Source of the DNA: Anomaloglossus baeobatrachus
Taxonomy: Eukaryota > Chordata > Amphibia > Anura > Aromobatidae
Assembly (NCBI RefSeq): GCF_048569485.1
Contig: NC_134361.1
Coordinates: forward strand, 166,387,758 to 166,451,757
Direction: 5' to 3'
DNA: 64,000 nucleotides
Both the position numbers and the translations under genes were made by a program. Positions 31,844-45,891 of this stretch are shown here, piece after piece. Within the stretch, counting starts at the first letter, position 1, and each line of letters opens with the position of its first letter. Below the pieces are notes generated by a model that searched no databases, was not told the DNA's origin, and worked only from the letters and a program-made list of their open reading frames with translations.

Positions 31844-33222
31844 TATAATAATAAAATTGTAACCTGTGGAGCTTATTGGACAACTTTTTATGATTAAATA
31901 AATAAATGGGGGAAAAAAACAGCGTGGGGTGCCCCTTATTTTTGATAACCAGCAAGGGCAAAGCAGACAGCTGGAGGCTGTTATTATGAGGCTGGAAAGG
32001 CCCATGATTATTGGCTCCTTCTTAGACTAAAAGTAACAGCCCGCAGCCACCCCAGAAGCGGCACATCACATTAGATGCACTAGTTCTCACTCTTTGCCTC
32101 AGCTCTTCCTGATTACCCTGGTGCGGTACAGGCCAATAACCATGGGCCTTCCCAGACGAAAAATAGCAGCACTCAACCACCCCAGAAGAGGCGCATCACA
32201 TTAGATGCGCCAATTCTAGCGCTTTGCATGGTTCTTCCCTGGTGTGGTGGCAATCAGGGTAATGGTAGTTAGGGTTAATGGCACCTGTGTAGTGTTAGCT
32301 GGCATCAAACCCAGGGATTCGTAATGGAAAAGTATCTATCAGACATCGCCATTACGAACCCAGTAATAAAAAATGATACACACGTAAAAAATACTTTATT
32401 AAAATAAACACTTTCCATCATTCAATACTTTACTAAAGAAAAAAAAACAGCAGGACCACCGTAGTCCAAGGAATCTGCAATATTCCACAAATGGAAGCCT
32501 GAAAACATAAACATAGAGAAATAAAAACAAGACACAGTCCTTTGTTCACCAATTTATTAAAATGCAAAGTTCCCACCAAAGTCTGACATAGTCCAGTGCT
32601 TCCCAGGACGTTTCTCCACAATAAAAGACTATGAAGGCTCAGAATAAGGCTCAGAATGAGGCTCAGAACGAGACTCCATAGAATTTGAGAAGCAGCCGCT
32701 CTCGCCTCTTGCCGCGCACAGCGAAACCCGGCAATTCTGATGAATGGTAATGTCAGGAACGTCACTTATATGCAGTTGTATACCTTCTATGTCCCCCAAA
32801 ATGTACTCGTGCCCCTTTTCATGTTCCTACACAATAGCAATGTCCCTTTTTGAACACAGTCAACTTGGAATTGTTTCGCTTTTGTGTTCCTACACAGTAA
32901 AAATGCCCTGTGTGTGCCCTACACAATAATAGTTCTTCTCTTAGGGCTGTACAATTATACTACACCCTATGTGCCCCCTTTAGTCCCCAATACTGTTGTA
33001 ATGTCCCCGAATGTTTACCCACACAATAATAATGGCCCTTTTTTCAGCCACATTAATTGGTATTGTTTGTCCTTTGTGCTCCTACAAAGTAAAAATTACC
33101 TCTCTGTGCCCCTATACAAATGTAATATCCCCTTCCATCCCCCAACACAGTAGTAATGTCCCTCTTTGTTTCCCACTTATACTACAACATCTATCACAGG
33201 CAAAAGCTGCCCCCTCACTTCC

Positions 33223-33441
33223 TCCCAGCATGCTCTGCAGTGTGGATCTAATTTGCATATTGAATTATTGCACCTTATCTCTTATTTTTTCCCTAATTAG
33301 CTTTTTTACAGTTTGATTTCTTCATTAATAGGATATTACCTAAAATCTTTCAGAATTTACTGTAAAAAAATAAATAAATTAAAAAAATAAATAAAATGAT
33401 GTCCATAAGTTAAAATTTCCCATTTTTTAGGCCTATATATA
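33223..33441 (+). promoter_or_regulatory. Promoter of U6 copy A3
   Basis: SPH core at about 33226, ATTTGCAT at 33251-33258, PSE-like GTCCATAAGTTAAAAT at about 33401-33416, TATATAT at 33434-33440. Confidence 0.78.
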
Positions 33442-33464
33442 GCGGTCAGGTCCAATATCAGTTT

Positions 33465-33593
33465 GAACTTGCTTTGGCAGCACATATACTTTGCTTTTGG
33501 CAGCACATTTACTAAACTTGGTACGATACAAAGAATATCAGCATGGCCCCTGCGCAAGGATGACACGCAAATTCGTGAAGCGTTCCATATTTT
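33465..33593 (+). ncRNA. U6 snRNA-like gene, class A copy 3 (probably a pseudogene)
   Basis: 129 nt with the 5' duplication, ACAAAGA box, an intact AGCATGGCCCCTGCGCAAGG core and the canonical 3' stem-loop. The 5' end is GAACTTGCTTTGG. Confidence 0.8.
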
Positions 33594-33660
33594 GACGCAT
33601 TTATTAACCCAAATGTACTTTTTTTCGTCAGTTTTTGAGATAAGATCATTTCTGGCCTTG

Positions 33661-35954
33661 TTAACCCCTTCAAGCCATGGCCATTTTGCTTTATTTCCTT
33701 TTCGTTTTTCGTCCTCTTCTTCCAAAAGCCCTAACGTATTGATTTTTCCACGTGAGGGCCGTGTGTTGTACTTTTGAATGACATCACTCATTTTTTCCAT
33801 ATAATGTACTGGAAAATGGGGGAAAAAAATCCAAAAGTGGAGAAATTGTAATTTAAAAATGAAATTCCACAATGTAGGGTTTTTTTTTTCTTTTTTTCTG
33901 TCACCACGTTTACAATTTGGTAAAAGTGACCCGGCATTATGATGCCTCAGGCCGGTGCGAGTTCGTAGATACAAAACATGTATACTTTTACTTTTATCTA
34001 AAGGGTGAAGAAAAAGCAGAAGTTTGTCCAAAAAAAGAATAGCGCCTTGTCGCCATGTTCGGAGACCTGTAGCATTCTCATTGTTCGGGATCTGGGGCTC
34101 AGTGACGGCTTTTTTTTTTGCGTTTTGAGCTGATGTTTTTAATTATACCATATTTGTATATGATGATTTGATCGCCTGTTATTGCATTTTAGTGCCATGT
34201 TGCGATGACCAAAAACCATCATTTTGTCATCTGGAATATTTTTTCTCGCTACACCTTGTACTAATCAGATTAATTGCTTTTATATTTTTATAGCCCAGGC
34301 ATTTCTGAACTCAGCAATACCAAATATGTGTATTGTCGCACCCCGGGGCATCCGAGCTGCTCGGATCCGGGCAATCCGTGGCTCGAGGGATCCCAGATCC
34401 AGGGGCACGTCGATCAGTTTTTAAATAAAATGGGAAAAATAATAAAAATAGTCCGACTACGCCACACGCGGTGCGCGGCCAGGGATGTCATCTGCCGGTC
34501 TTCCCTGGGGGTGATGGATGGGGCAGCGTAGATGGTGAAGCCCTACGTGAGCAGGGCTTTTCCCCAGGGGTAGGTAGGGGTTAATGTGGAGGTGCAGTGA
34601 AATACCTCAGTCCAGACAGGGGAGTGCAGTTTGGTCGCTTTACTTACAGCTGGGTTCGGAATCTGGGGAGGTGCTGGATCCCAGGTGCGTCCGAGTCCTG
34701 TGTCCCTGTGCCAGCTGACCTGGTGCCACTCGCCCACCGATGCACTTGTGTGTGTGTGTGTGTGGGTCCTCCCTGGCGTGGAGCACTTGGAGGTCCTCCT
34801 GGTGTCTGGGTCCTGCCGAAGGCAGTTTGGACTATTTAAGGGAATATGTCCCGGTCCTCCCTTTGCTGCTTATGCCTCGGATGTTAATGGTGGCAGATGA
34901 GTCCTGGAAACCCATCCACCTGGCAGAGAATAGATGGCTTGAAGTCCTGGTCTGTTCTCGGATCTGCACCCCGTGCGTGCAAAGTACTAGGAGCCCTGGA
35001 TTTCCACTCCCGCAGCATTCCACTGTACCTGGAGCTTGACCTCTCGTTCTCCAGATACTTTCTCCCCTGAGTGGCCGCTGTTTCTACTCAGGTCTTGGCG
35101 GGGTCTTTGCTACTTTCACTGTGTCTCAAGATTCCTTTGTCTTGACACCTTTACTGACAACTCATTCTCCTCCTTGTGACTGCTCACTTTCAGTCTCTCC
35201 AGCCCGCTAACTGACTTCTCCCACTCTCCCCAGGCCATCCACTCCTCCCCCAGGTCTGATCTCTCCCTACCCAGTTGGCTGCCTGTTAGCTCACAGTGCC
35301 CAGCCCTGTCACCTGGTTCTATGGGAGTCTCCCGCCCTGGTTTTGGAGTGTATGTGTCCTGGGGTGCTGGTGTGTGTGTACTGACTGGCACAGTTATGTA
35401 GGACCCGAGCTGTTGCAGTGATGTTACCTTGTTTTGTGACACCTGGTTACCTCAGGGACGTCTCAATTTTTTGTTTTGTTTTTTAGTTTTTCAATTGTTT
35501 TGCTTTCAATGAGGCAAAAGGGGGGTGATTTGAGCTTTAGCTTTTATTTTTTCATATTTTACATAATTATTTATTTCTTTAATTTTTTTTTACTGATTTT
35601 ACTAGTTGCCCTAGAGGACTTTATGACTGTACACTGCAATGGCTTTTCCTGTTCAGAGCGATGCTGCAGCATCGCTCTGATCAGGAGAAATCCTGGTCTC
35701 CTGAGAGTGCTGGCATTCTGTTGACTCTCACAGGAAGTGATTCATGACAGCATCAGGAGTAATAATCTGACCCCGAGCTGTCATGGAAATACAACGGCGC
35801 CCCGTGATCGCATCACGGGGCCACCGACGGTGGCGGGAGCAGAGTTTGACAGTGTGATCGAAAGAGTTAACACACGCACGTCTGCTGATCAGATCCGCCG
35901 GAGCCCATGGTAACCGCAGGGACACGACCAATGGCGTACTAGTGACGGGGTTAA
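33661..35954. mobile_element. TTAA-flanked element, unit 3
   Basis: TTAA at both ends. It contains the solo-LTR-like segment, and the palindrome GAGCGATGCTGCAGCATCGC lies at about 35656-35675. Confidence 0.6.
34334..35465. mobile_element. Solo-LTR-like segment, unit 3
   Basis: TGTCGCACCCC...GTCTCA, at the shared site. It matches the unit 4 copy almost exactly. Confidence 0.5.
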
Positions 35955-36514
35955 ATAAATAAATAAATAAATTACCGTCGTTAATTAAAAAACTTGCATG
36001 GGTTCCCTGCTATGTTTGGTAACCAGCCAAGGAAAAGCAGACAGATAGGGCCTGATAGGCTGGGAAGGTCCATGGTTATTGGCTCGTCCAAGCCTAAAAC
36101 TAGCAGCCTGCAGCTGCGGGAGAAGTGGAGCATCACACTAGATGCTCTAATTCTGACGCTTTGTCCGCCTCTTCCTGATTGCCATGGTGCAGTGGCAATC
36201 GGAGTAATGGTAGCTGGGGTTGATGTCAGCTGTGTAATGTCAGCTGGCAGCAAGCCCATGGGATAGTAATGGAGAGGCGTCTATCAGGCACCCCTATTAA
36301 TAACCCAGTAATAAAAAAAGACAACATACACAATTTAACAAAATGATTTATTAAAATAAACACTTTCCATCATTCACTACTTTATTAAAACAAACAAAAA
36401 AAAATAGCAGGACCACCGTAGTCCAAGGAATCCGCCATAGTCCACAAATGGGAACCTGAGAAAGATAAACAGAGAGAAATAAAAACAAGAGACTGTCCCC
36501 TGTGAGCCACTGTA

Positions 36515-37438
36515 TAGTATTAGTAGCCCCATGTACAAAAGTAATGCTTATCAATGAGCCCCTCTACAGTAGTAATGACCTGTTGTACAGTAGTAATGCC
36601 CCCTGTGTTCCCCAGTACATGAGTAATGCCTACTGTGCAGTAATAATGCCCTCTGTGAGCCCCTGTACAATTATAATGCCCCTGTACAGCAGTAATGTCC
36701 CATTGTACAGTAGTAATGCTCTCTGTGAGCTCCTGTACACTAGTAATGCCCCCATGTACAGCAGTAATGCCCTCATTCACAATAGTAATGCCCCCTGTAC
36801 AACAGTAGTGCCCCCTTGTGCAGTAGTAATGCCCCATGATCAGTAGTAATGCCCACTTGTGACCCCATGTACAGTAGTAATGCCCCCTGTACAGTAGTAA
36901 TGCCCCCTGCACAGTAGTAATGCCCCCTGTACAGTAGTTATGCCCCCTGCACAGTAGTAATGCCCCCTGTACAGTAGTAATGCCCCCTGTACAGTAGCAA
37001 TGCCCCCTGTACAGTAGTAATGCCCCCTGTACTGTAGTTATGCCCCCTGGACAGTAGTAATGCCCCCTGTAGAATAGCAATGCCCCCAAGATCAGTAGTA
37101 ATGCCCACCTTTGACCCCATGTACAGTAGTAATGCTCCGTTGTGCAGTAGTAATTTCCCCTGTGAGCCCCACTACAGTAATAATGCCCCCCTGTACAGTA
37201 GTATTGCCCAACTGTCACCCCCATGTACAAAAATAATGCCCCCTCGTACAGTAGTATTGCCCCCTGTGAGGAGCCTCTGTACAATACTAATACCTCCTTT
37301 ACAGTAGTAATGCCTCTTGTGAGCCCCTGTAAAATTGGAATGCCCCCTGTGCGTGCAGTAGTAATGCCCCATGTACCTTAGTAATTCCCCCGTGTGGCCC
37401 TGTACAATAGTAATGCCCGTTGTACAGTAGGAAATAGG
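36515..37438 (+). repeat. 20-bp VNTR, unit 3
   Basis: About 0.92 kb, with the same repeat pattern and irregularities as unit 2. Confidence 0.9.
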
Positions 37439-37444
37439 CCCCAT

Positions 37445-37646
37445 GTTCTCCCAGGATCTTGTGCGGCGGCGCGGATCTCATTAGCATATTAATTAGTGAC
37501 AAATTATTACCTATTTTTTCCCTGATTACATTTATTACACTTTAACTGCAACATTCATAGAGTGCTACCTAAAACCTTTCAGAATTAACTGATTTTAAAA
37601 ATAATCTCCCTAAGTTAAAATATTTACTTTTATAGGACTATATATA
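37445..37646 (+). promoter_or_regulatory. Promoter of U6 copy B3
   Basis: Degenerate SPH, octamer changed to ATTAGCAT (37480-37487), PSE-like block at about 37604-37624, TATATATA at about 37639-37646. Confidence 0.75.
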
Positions 37647-37669
37647 GCGGGCACGTCGGATGGCAGTTT

Positions 37670-37775
37670 GTGCTAGCTTCGGCAGCACATATGCTGAAAT
37701 TGGAACGATACAGAGAAGATTAGCATGGCCCCTGCGCAAGGATGACACGTATAATCGTGAAGCGTTCCACATTTT
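37670..37775 (+). ncRNA. U6 snRNA-like gene, class B copy 3
   Basis: 106 nt, the same sequence as B2 by eye. Confidence 0.8.
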
Positions 37776-37955
37776 CACGCATTTCTCAACCCCAAGTTTT
37801 TGTTACCCTCATCTCCCAACATTTCTGGCCTTGTTAACCCCTTACGTTTTTTCGCTTTTCCTCTCCTTCTTATTCCAAAAGCCATAACGTTTTTTTATTT
37901 TTTCGACAATATAGCTATGTTTGGCCTTGTTTTTTGATAGAAAAGTTGACCTTAA

Positions 37956-38230
37956 TACTATTAATTTATAATTTTATTCTTTATATAGCGCTATTAATTC
38001 CACAGTACTTTACATACATCAGGAACACTGTCCCCATTGGGGCTCACAATCTAGAGTCCCTATCTGTATGTCTTTGGAGTGTGGGAGGAAACCGGAGTAC
38101 CCAGAGGAAACCCACGCAAACACAGGGAGAACATACAAACTCATTGCAGATAGAGTCCTTGGTGGGTTTTGAACCCAGGACCCCAGTGCTGCAAGACTGC
38201 AGTGCTAACCACTGAGCCACCGTGCTGCCC
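37956..38230 (-). mobile_element. tRNA-derived SINE, unit 3
   Basis: The head on the minus strand is GGGCAGCACGGTGGCTCAGT. It is at the shared site. Confidence 0.75.
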
Positions 38231-39851
38231 GTGACTGACATCTTTGATTTTATTTTTTTTTTTTATTTTATAAAGTAGTGGAAAATGGTAAAAAAAAATT
38301 CCAAGTTCGGTGAAATTGCTAACAAAGTGAAAGTCCGCATTGTTTTGGGGTTTTTTACTTTCCATGTTCACCATATGGTAAATCAGACTTCGCAGCATGA
38401 TTGCCCAGGTCAGTACGAGTTCTTAGATACCAAATATGTATAATTTTTTTTTTTTTATTTAAATGGTCAAAAAAAATTCAGAAATATGTAAACAACAAAT
38501 AAATTTACCTTTTCGCGATATTTTACAGGACCGTAATGTTTTTATTTTTTGGGGATCTGGGACTATGGGAAGGCTTATTTTTTGTGCCCTGAGCTGACTT
38601 TTTACTGATAAAACTGGGGGTAGATATGTGTTTTATTACAATTTAGGCTATGTGCACACGTAAAGTATTTTGTGCAGCTCCACTTCTGCATCTTTTTGCA
38701 GGAAAACACGTTTTTGTACAAGGTTGTGCACTTGCACTACATCGGATTCCCTGGACTATGTCAGATTCCCTGGACTACGTCAGACCTGCCTGGGTTTTTA
38801 TTTTAAATATATTGGTCAACCAGGGAAAGAGTTGGAGAGTGGGGTTTTTTCAAATAAACTATTTGTGTGTGTTTTTTCTTTTTACTTATCGGGTTAATAA
38901 TGGGGGTGATTGATTGACGTCTCTTCATTAATAACTCCTAGACTTGATGACAGCTGACATTACAAAGCTGACATCAACCCCAAAAATATATTACCCTGAT
39001 AGCCACCGCACCAGGGCAATCGAGAAGAGTCAAGCAAAGCTCCAGAATTGGCGCATCTAATGTGGTGCAGAAATTCTGGAGTGGCTGCGGGCTGCTATTT
39101 TTAGGTTGGGAAGGGCCAAATAACTATGGGCCTTCGCAGCCTGATAATATCAGCCCCCTGCTTTCTGCTTTACCTTGACTGATTATCAAAAATAGGGGGA
39201 ATCCCACGTAATATTTTAAAATTATTTATTTATTTATTAGGTTAAACAAGACTAAAAACATTGTTTAGTGCCACGTGAAAGGCTCTAAATGGTGCAAATG
39301 TATAATATGTAGGGGGTTGTGACATTATATATCTGTAGGATAGCAATCTATTTTGTCTAAAATATTTCTATCATCTATCTAGCTTTATCTTTTATATTTT
39401 TATTTTATATTTGTACATGTGTTTTTGTGTATTTTTAGATGTTGAATTCTTTGCTTTTGACAAAATTCTGTTTTCTCTGCTGTCTTTATTTCAACAAACT
39501 GTATTATTAAGACAAAAACACGTCAAAACTGCATCAAAACACATGTAATAAAAATGCAAGGCAAAAGCGCAAATAAACTAAGGTACTGAATTGGTGCAGA
39601 AATTCTGCAGTGTCAAAAACTCAACAAACACTAGTCATGGGAACCCTGGGGTATGTGCACACATTAGTATTTGGTGCAGTCATTTCTGCACCATTTCTGC
39701 ATCTCTTGGCAGGAAAAACGCAGCAGAAAAAACCCCGTTTCCGATACGTTTTTCTGGTGTTTTTGGACAGCAATTGCTATAGAGATAGATAATAGATATA
39801 GAAAAGACAGTACACGGACAAATAAACATATAATTGCACAACCTCCAGACA

Positions 39852-41216
39852 TCTAATATATAAAGCTGAATGTGTGTATGTATGTGTGTGTGTGTGTGTG
39901 TATGTCCGTGATTGGCATCTGCACCGTCGCAGCTACAGTCAAAAAATTTTGAACACTCACACGTCTGGACCCCGAGAGCGTCATAGGCTATGTTGTGAGG
40001 CGAAATTTTAACCCCGCGCGTTCCAATTTACCAATCAATTTTGCCCTTATCTACATAATGGGGAAAAAGTGAAACGAAAAGTGTATCCGCACCGTCGCAT
40101 TTACAATCACAACATTTTGCACAGACACCTCATGTGACCCAGGGAACGTCGTAGACTATGTTTTGACAGGAAAATCTAACCCCGCGCTTTACAGTTACTC
40201 TCTGAAAAACATGCCTTCATTAAAGTAAATGGAGCCTGGAACTTCAGGTTATTAGTAGCAGGTTTGAGTGGTTGCTACAGGAACAAAAGACATCCATAGT
40301 ATAAGAAGCGTATATCTGAGATAATAAGATGTCAGGGGGGAGATGGATAGAGAGAGACAGACAGAGAGAGAATCAGACAGATACAGACAGGGAAAGAGAC
40401 AGAGAGATAGAGACAGACAGGGAAAGAGACAGACAGAGACAAACGGTGAAAGAGACAGACAGAGACAGACGGGGAAAAGGAGAGACAGACCTGGAAAGAG
40501 ACAGACCTGGAAAGAGACAGACCTGGAAAGAGACAGGCAGATATGCAGACAGGTACAGAGACAGGAAGACAGGGAAGGAGAAGACAGCCAGAGAGACAGA
40601 CAAAGATAGATGGAGAAAGACACAGACCTTGATAGAGACAGATGGGGAAAGAGACAGAGAAATAGAGACAGACAAAGACAGGCAGACAGGGAAAGAGACA
40701 GACAGGAAAAGACACAGACAAAGAGACGGGGAGACAGACGGGGTAAGAAACAGACCTGGAAAGAGACAGATGGGGAAAGAAGCAGAGAGATAAAGACAGA
40801 CAAAGAAAGAGACAGAGACAGGCAGCGAGGAAAGAGGCAGACCTGGAAAGAGGCAGACCTGGAAAGAGACAGACCTGGAAAGAGACAGACCAGGAAAGAG
40901 ACAGACCTGGAAAGAGACAGACCTGGAAAGAGACAGACAGAGACAGACGGGAAAGAGACAGACGGGGAAAGAGACAGATCTGGAAAGAGACAGACGGAGC
41001 ACATTACTTAGCTAATTTAGTTAAATCTGTGTGGAATATCTGTGGTGTTGAAATATATGTTCTGAAATGCTTCTATTAGCTTAGTTTTTGCCTTTTAATA
41101 ATTATATTTCTATCTATTTGTTTTGTTGTTTGTGTTTGCAGAATACATTTTTGTTAATGCATTCTATTTTGTTAACAGCAGTTATTAACACGGGCGAAGC
41201 CGGGTAGTACAGCTAG
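39852..41216 (+). mobile_element. Non-autonomous Helitron, unit 3
   Basis: 1,365 bp. The TGTG tract is 8 bp longer than in unit 2. Confidence 0.72.
40342..40999 (+). repeat. GA-rich minisatellite, unit 3
   Basis: Almost the same as the unit 2 copy, with only scattered substitutions seen. Confidence 0.9.
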
Positions 41217-42595
41217 TATAATAATAAAATTGTAACCTGTGGAGCTTATTGGACAACTTTTTATGATTAAATAAATAAATGGGGGAAAAAAACAGCGTGG
41301 GGTGCCCCTTATTTTTGATAACCAGCAAGGGCAAAGCAGACAGCTGGAGGCTGTTATTATGAGGCTGGAAAGGCCCATGATTATTGGCTCCTTCTTAGAC
41401 TAAAAGTAACAGCCCGCAGCCACCCCAGAAGCGGCACATCACATTAGATGCACTAGTTCTCACTCTTTGCCTCAGCTTTTCCTGATTACCCTGGTGCGGT
41501 ACAGGCCAATAACCATGGGCCTTCCCAGACGAAAAATAGCAGCACTCAACCACCCCAGAAGAGGCGCATCACATTAGATGCGCCAATTCTAGCGCTTTGC
41601 ATGGTTCTTCCCTGGCGTGGTGGCAATCAGGGTAATGGTAGTTAGGGTTAATGGCACCTGTGTAGTGTTAGCTGGCATCAAACCCAGGGATTCGTAATGG
41701 AAAAGTATCTATCAGACATCGCCATTACGAACCCAGTAATAAAAAATGATACACACGTAAAAAATACTTTATTAAAATAAACACTTTCCATCATTCAATA
41801 CTTTACTAAAGAAAAAAAAACAGCAGGACCACCGTAGTCCAAGGAATCTGCAATATTCCACAAATGGAAGCCTGAAAACATAAACATAGAGAAATAAAAA
41901 CAAGACACAGTCCTTTGTTCACCAATTTATTAAAATGCAAAGTTCCCACCAAAGTCTGACATAGTCCAGTGCTTCCCAGGACGTTTCTCCACAATAAAAG
42001 ACTATGGAGGCTCAGAATAAGGCTCAGAATGAGGCTCAGAACGAGACTCCATAGAATTTGAGAAGCAGCCGCTCCCGCCTCTTGCCGCGCACAGCGAAAC
42101 CCGGCAATTCTGATGAATGGTAATATCAGGAACGTCACTTATATGCAGTTGTATACCTTCTATGTCCCCCAAAATGTACTCGTGCCCCTTTTCATGTTCC
42201 TACACAATAGCAATGTCCCTTTTTGAACACAGTCAACTTGGAATTGTTTCGCTTTTGTGTTCCTACACAGTAAAAATGCCCTGTGTGTGCCCTACACAAT
42301 AATAGTTCTTCTCTTAGGGCTGTACAATTATACTACACCCTATGTGCCCCCTTTAGTCCCCAATACTGTTGTAATGTCCCCGAATGTTTACCCACACAAT
42401 AATAATGGCCCTTTTTTCAGCCACATTAATTGGTATTGTTTGTCCTTTGTGCTCCTACAAAGTAAAAATTACCTCTCTGTGCCCCTATACAAATGTAATA
42501 TCCCCTTCCATCCCCCAACACAGTAGTAATGTCCCTCTTTGTTTCCCACTTATACTACAACATCTATCACAGGCAAAAGCTGCCCCCTCACTTCC

Positions 42596-42815
42596 TCCCA
42601 GCATGCTCTGCAGTGTGGATCTAATTTGCATATTGAATTATTGCACCTTATCTCTTATTTTTTCCCTAATTAGCTTTTTTACAGTTTGATTTCTTCATTA
42701 ATAGGATATTACCTAAAATCTTTCAGAATTTACTGTAAAAAAATAAATAAATTAAAAAAATAAATAAAATGATGTCCATAAGTTAAAATTTCCCATTTTT
42801 TTAGGCCTATATTTA
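42596..42815 (+). promoter_or_regulatory. Promoter of U6 copy A4
   Basis: SPH core at about 42598-42607, ATTTGCAT at 42624-42631, PSE-like GTCCATAAGTTAAAAT at about 42774-42789, TATATTTA at 42808-42815. Confidence 0.78.
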
Positions 42816-42838
42816 GCGGTCAGGTCGGATATCAGTTT

Positions 42839-42967
42839 GAGCTTGCTTTGGCAGCACATATACTTTGCTTTTGGCAGCACATTTACTAAACTTGGTACGA
42901 TACAAAGAATATCAGCATGGCCCCTGCGCAAGGATGACACGCAAATTCGTGAAGCGTTCCATATTTT
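42839..42967 (+). ncRNA. U6 snRNA-like gene, class A copy 4 (probably a pseudogene)
   Basis: 129 nt, starting GAGCTTGCTTTGG. It has the 5' duplication, ACAAAGA, and a canonical core and 3' stem-loop. Confidence 0.8.
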
Positions 42968-43034
42968 GACGCATTTATTAACCCAAATGTACTTTTTTTC
43001 GTCAGTTTTTGAGATAAGATCATTTCTGGCCTTG

Positions 43035-45330
43035 TTAACCCCTTCAAGCCATGGCCATTTTGCTTTATTTCCTTTTCGTTTTTCGTCCTCTTCTTCCAAA
43101 AGCCCTAACGTATTGATTTTTCCACGTGAGGGCCGTGTGTTGTACTTTTGAATGACATCACTCATTTTTTCCATATAATGTACTGGAAAATGGGGGAAAA
43201 AAATCCAAAAGTGGAGAAATTGTAATTTAAAAATGAAATTCCACAATGTAGGGTTTTTTTTTTCTTTTTTTCTGTCACCACGTTTACAATTTGGTAAAAG
43301 TGACCCGGCATTATGATGCCTCAGGCCGGTGCGAGTTCGTAGATACAAAACATGTATACTTTTACTTTTATCTAAAGGGTGAAGAAAAAGCAGAAGTTTG
43401 TCCAAAAAAAGAATAGCGCCTTGTCGCCATGTTCGGAGACCTGTAGCATTCTCATTGTTCGGGATCTGGGGCTCAGTGACGGCTTTTTTTTTTGCGTTTT
43501 GAGCTGATGTTTTTAATTATACCATATTTGTATATGATGATTTGATCGCCTGTTATTGCATTTTAGTGCCATGTTGCGATGACCAAAAACCATCATTTTG
43601 TCATCTGGAATATTTTTTCTCGCTACACCTTGTACTAGTCATATTAATTGCTTTTATATTTTTATAGCCCAGGCATTTCTGAACTCAGCAATACCAAATA
43701 TGTGTATTGTCGCACCCCGGGGCATCCGAGCTGCTCGGATCCGGGCAATCCGTGGCTCGAGGGATCCCAGATCCAGGGGCACGTCGATCAGTTTTTAAAT
43801 AAAATGGGAAAAATAATAAAAATAGTCCGACTACGCCACACGCGGTGCGCGGCCAGGGATGTCATCTGCCGGTCTTCCCTGGGGGTGATGGATGGGGCAG
43901 CGTAGATGGTGAAGCCCTACGTGAGCAGGGCTTTTCCCCAGGGGTAGGTAGGGGTTAATGTGGAGGTGCAGTGAAATACCTCAGTCCAGACAGGGGAGTG
44001 CAGTTTGGTCGCTTTACTTACAGCTGGGTTCGGAATCTGGGGAGGTGCTGGATCCCAGGTGCGTCCGAGTCCTGTGTCCCTGTGCCAGCTGACCTGGTGC
44101 CACTCGCCCACCGATGCACTTGTGTGTGTGTGTGTGTGGGTCCTCCCTGGCGTGGAGCACTTGGAGGTCCTCCTGGTGTCTGGGTCCTGCCGAAGGCAGT
44201 TTGGACTATTTAAGGGAATATGTCCCGGTCCTCCCTTTGCTGCTTATGCCTCGGATGTTAATGGTGGCAGATGAGTCCTGGAAACCCATCCACCTGGCAG
44301 AGTTAATAGATGGCTTGAAGTCCTGGTCTGTTCTCGGATCTGCACCCCGTGCGTGCAAAGTACTAGGAGCCCTGGATTTCCACTCCCACAGCATTCCACT
44401 GTCCCTGGAGCTTGACCTCTCGTTCTCCAGATACTTTCTCCCCTGAGTGGCCGCTGTTTCTACTCAGGTCTTGGCGGGGTCTTTGCTACTTTCACTGTGT
44501 CTCAAGATTCCTTTGTCTTGACACCTTTACTGACAACTCATTCTCCTCCTTGTGACTGCTCACTTTCAGTCTCTCCAGCCCGCTAACTGACTTCTCCCAC
44601 TCTCCCCAGGCCATCCACTCCTCCCCCAGGTCTGATCTCTCCCTACCCAGTTGGCTGCCTGTTAGCTCACAGTGCCCAGCCCTGTCACCTGGTTCTATGG
44701 GAGTCTCCCGCCCTGGTTTTGGAGTGTATGTGTCCTGGTGTGCTGGTGTGTGTGTACTGACTGGCACAGTTATGTAGGACCCGAGCTGTTGCAGTGATGT
44801 TACCTTGTTTTGTGACACCTGGTTACCTCAGGGACGTCTCAATTTTTTGTTTTGTTTTTTAGTTTTTCAATTGTTTTGCTTTCAATGAGGCAAAAGGGGG
44901 GTGATTTGAGCTTTAGCTTTTATTTTTTCATATTTTACATAATTATTTATTTCTTTAATTTTTTTTTACTGATTTTACTAGTTGCCCTAGAGGACTTTAT
45001 GACTGTACACTGCAATGGCTTTTCCTGTTCAGAGCGATGCTGCAGCATCGCTCTGATCAGGAGAAATCCTGGTCTCCTGAGAGTGCTGGCATTCTGTTGA
45101 CTCTCACAGGAAGTGATTCATGACAGCATCAGGAGTAATAATCTGACCCCGAGCTGTCATGGAAATACAACGGCGCCCCGTGATCGCATCACGGGGCCAC
45201 CGACGGTGGCGGGAGCAAAGTTTGACAGTGTGATCGAAAGAGTTAACACACGCACGTCTGCTGATCAGATCCGCCGGAGCCCATGGTAACCGCAGGGACA
45301 CGACCAATGGCGTACTAGTGACGGGGTTAA
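43035..45330. mobile_element. TTAA-flanked element, unit 4
   Basis: TTAA at both ends. The solo-LTR-like segment lies inside. Confidence 0.6.
43708..44841. mobile_element. Solo-LTR-like segment, unit 4
   Basis: TGTCGCACCCC...GTCTCA, at the shared site. Confidence 0.5.
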
Positions 45331-45891
45331 ATAAATAAATAAATAAATTACCGTCGTTAATTAAAAAACTTGCATGGGTTCCCTGCTATGTTTGGTAACC
45401 AGCCAAGGAAAAGCAGACAGATAGGGCCTGATAGGCTGGGAAGGTCCATGGTTATTGGCTCGTCCAAGCCTAAAACTAGCAGCCTGCAGCTGCGGGAGAA
45501 GTGGAGCATCACACTAGATGCTCTAATTCTGACGCTTTGTCCGCCTCTTCCTGATTGCCATGGTGCAGTGGCAATCGGAGTAATGGTAGCTGGGGTTGAT
45601 GTCAGCTGTGTAATGTCAGCTGGCAGCAAGCCCATGGGATAGTAATGGAGAGGCATCTATCAGGCACCCCTATTAATAACCCAGTAATAAAAAAAGACAA
45701 CATACACAATTTAACAAAATGATTTATTAAAATAAACACTTTCCATCATTCACTACTTTATTAAAACAAACAAAAAAAAATAGCAGGACCACCGTAGTCC
45801 AAGGAATCCGCCATAGTCCACAAATGGGAACCTGAAAAAGATAAACAGAGAGAAAATAAAAACAAGAGACTGTCCCCTGTGAGCCACTGTA

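Larger units (their letters stand above)
31844..41216 (+). repeat. U6 macrosatellite unit 3 (9,373 bp, no late insertion)
   Basis: This is the cleanest complete unit. Module forward about 31905-32740, short-repeat tract about 32770-33180, A3, TTAA element with solo LTR, module forward about 36000-36500, VNTR, B3, truncated TTAA element with SINE about 37830-38640, inverted module about 38650-39235, AT-rich unclassified DNA about 39265-39851, Helitron. By eye it is almost identical to unit 2 without DIRS and to unit 4. Confidence 0.92.

Noticed and set aside
33357-34031. A 224-codon minus-strand frame across U6 copy A3 (also 42752-43405)
   Set aside because: It runs through the U6 gene, its promoter and the non-coding TTAA element, and the homologous regions of units 1, 2 and 5 do not keep it open.
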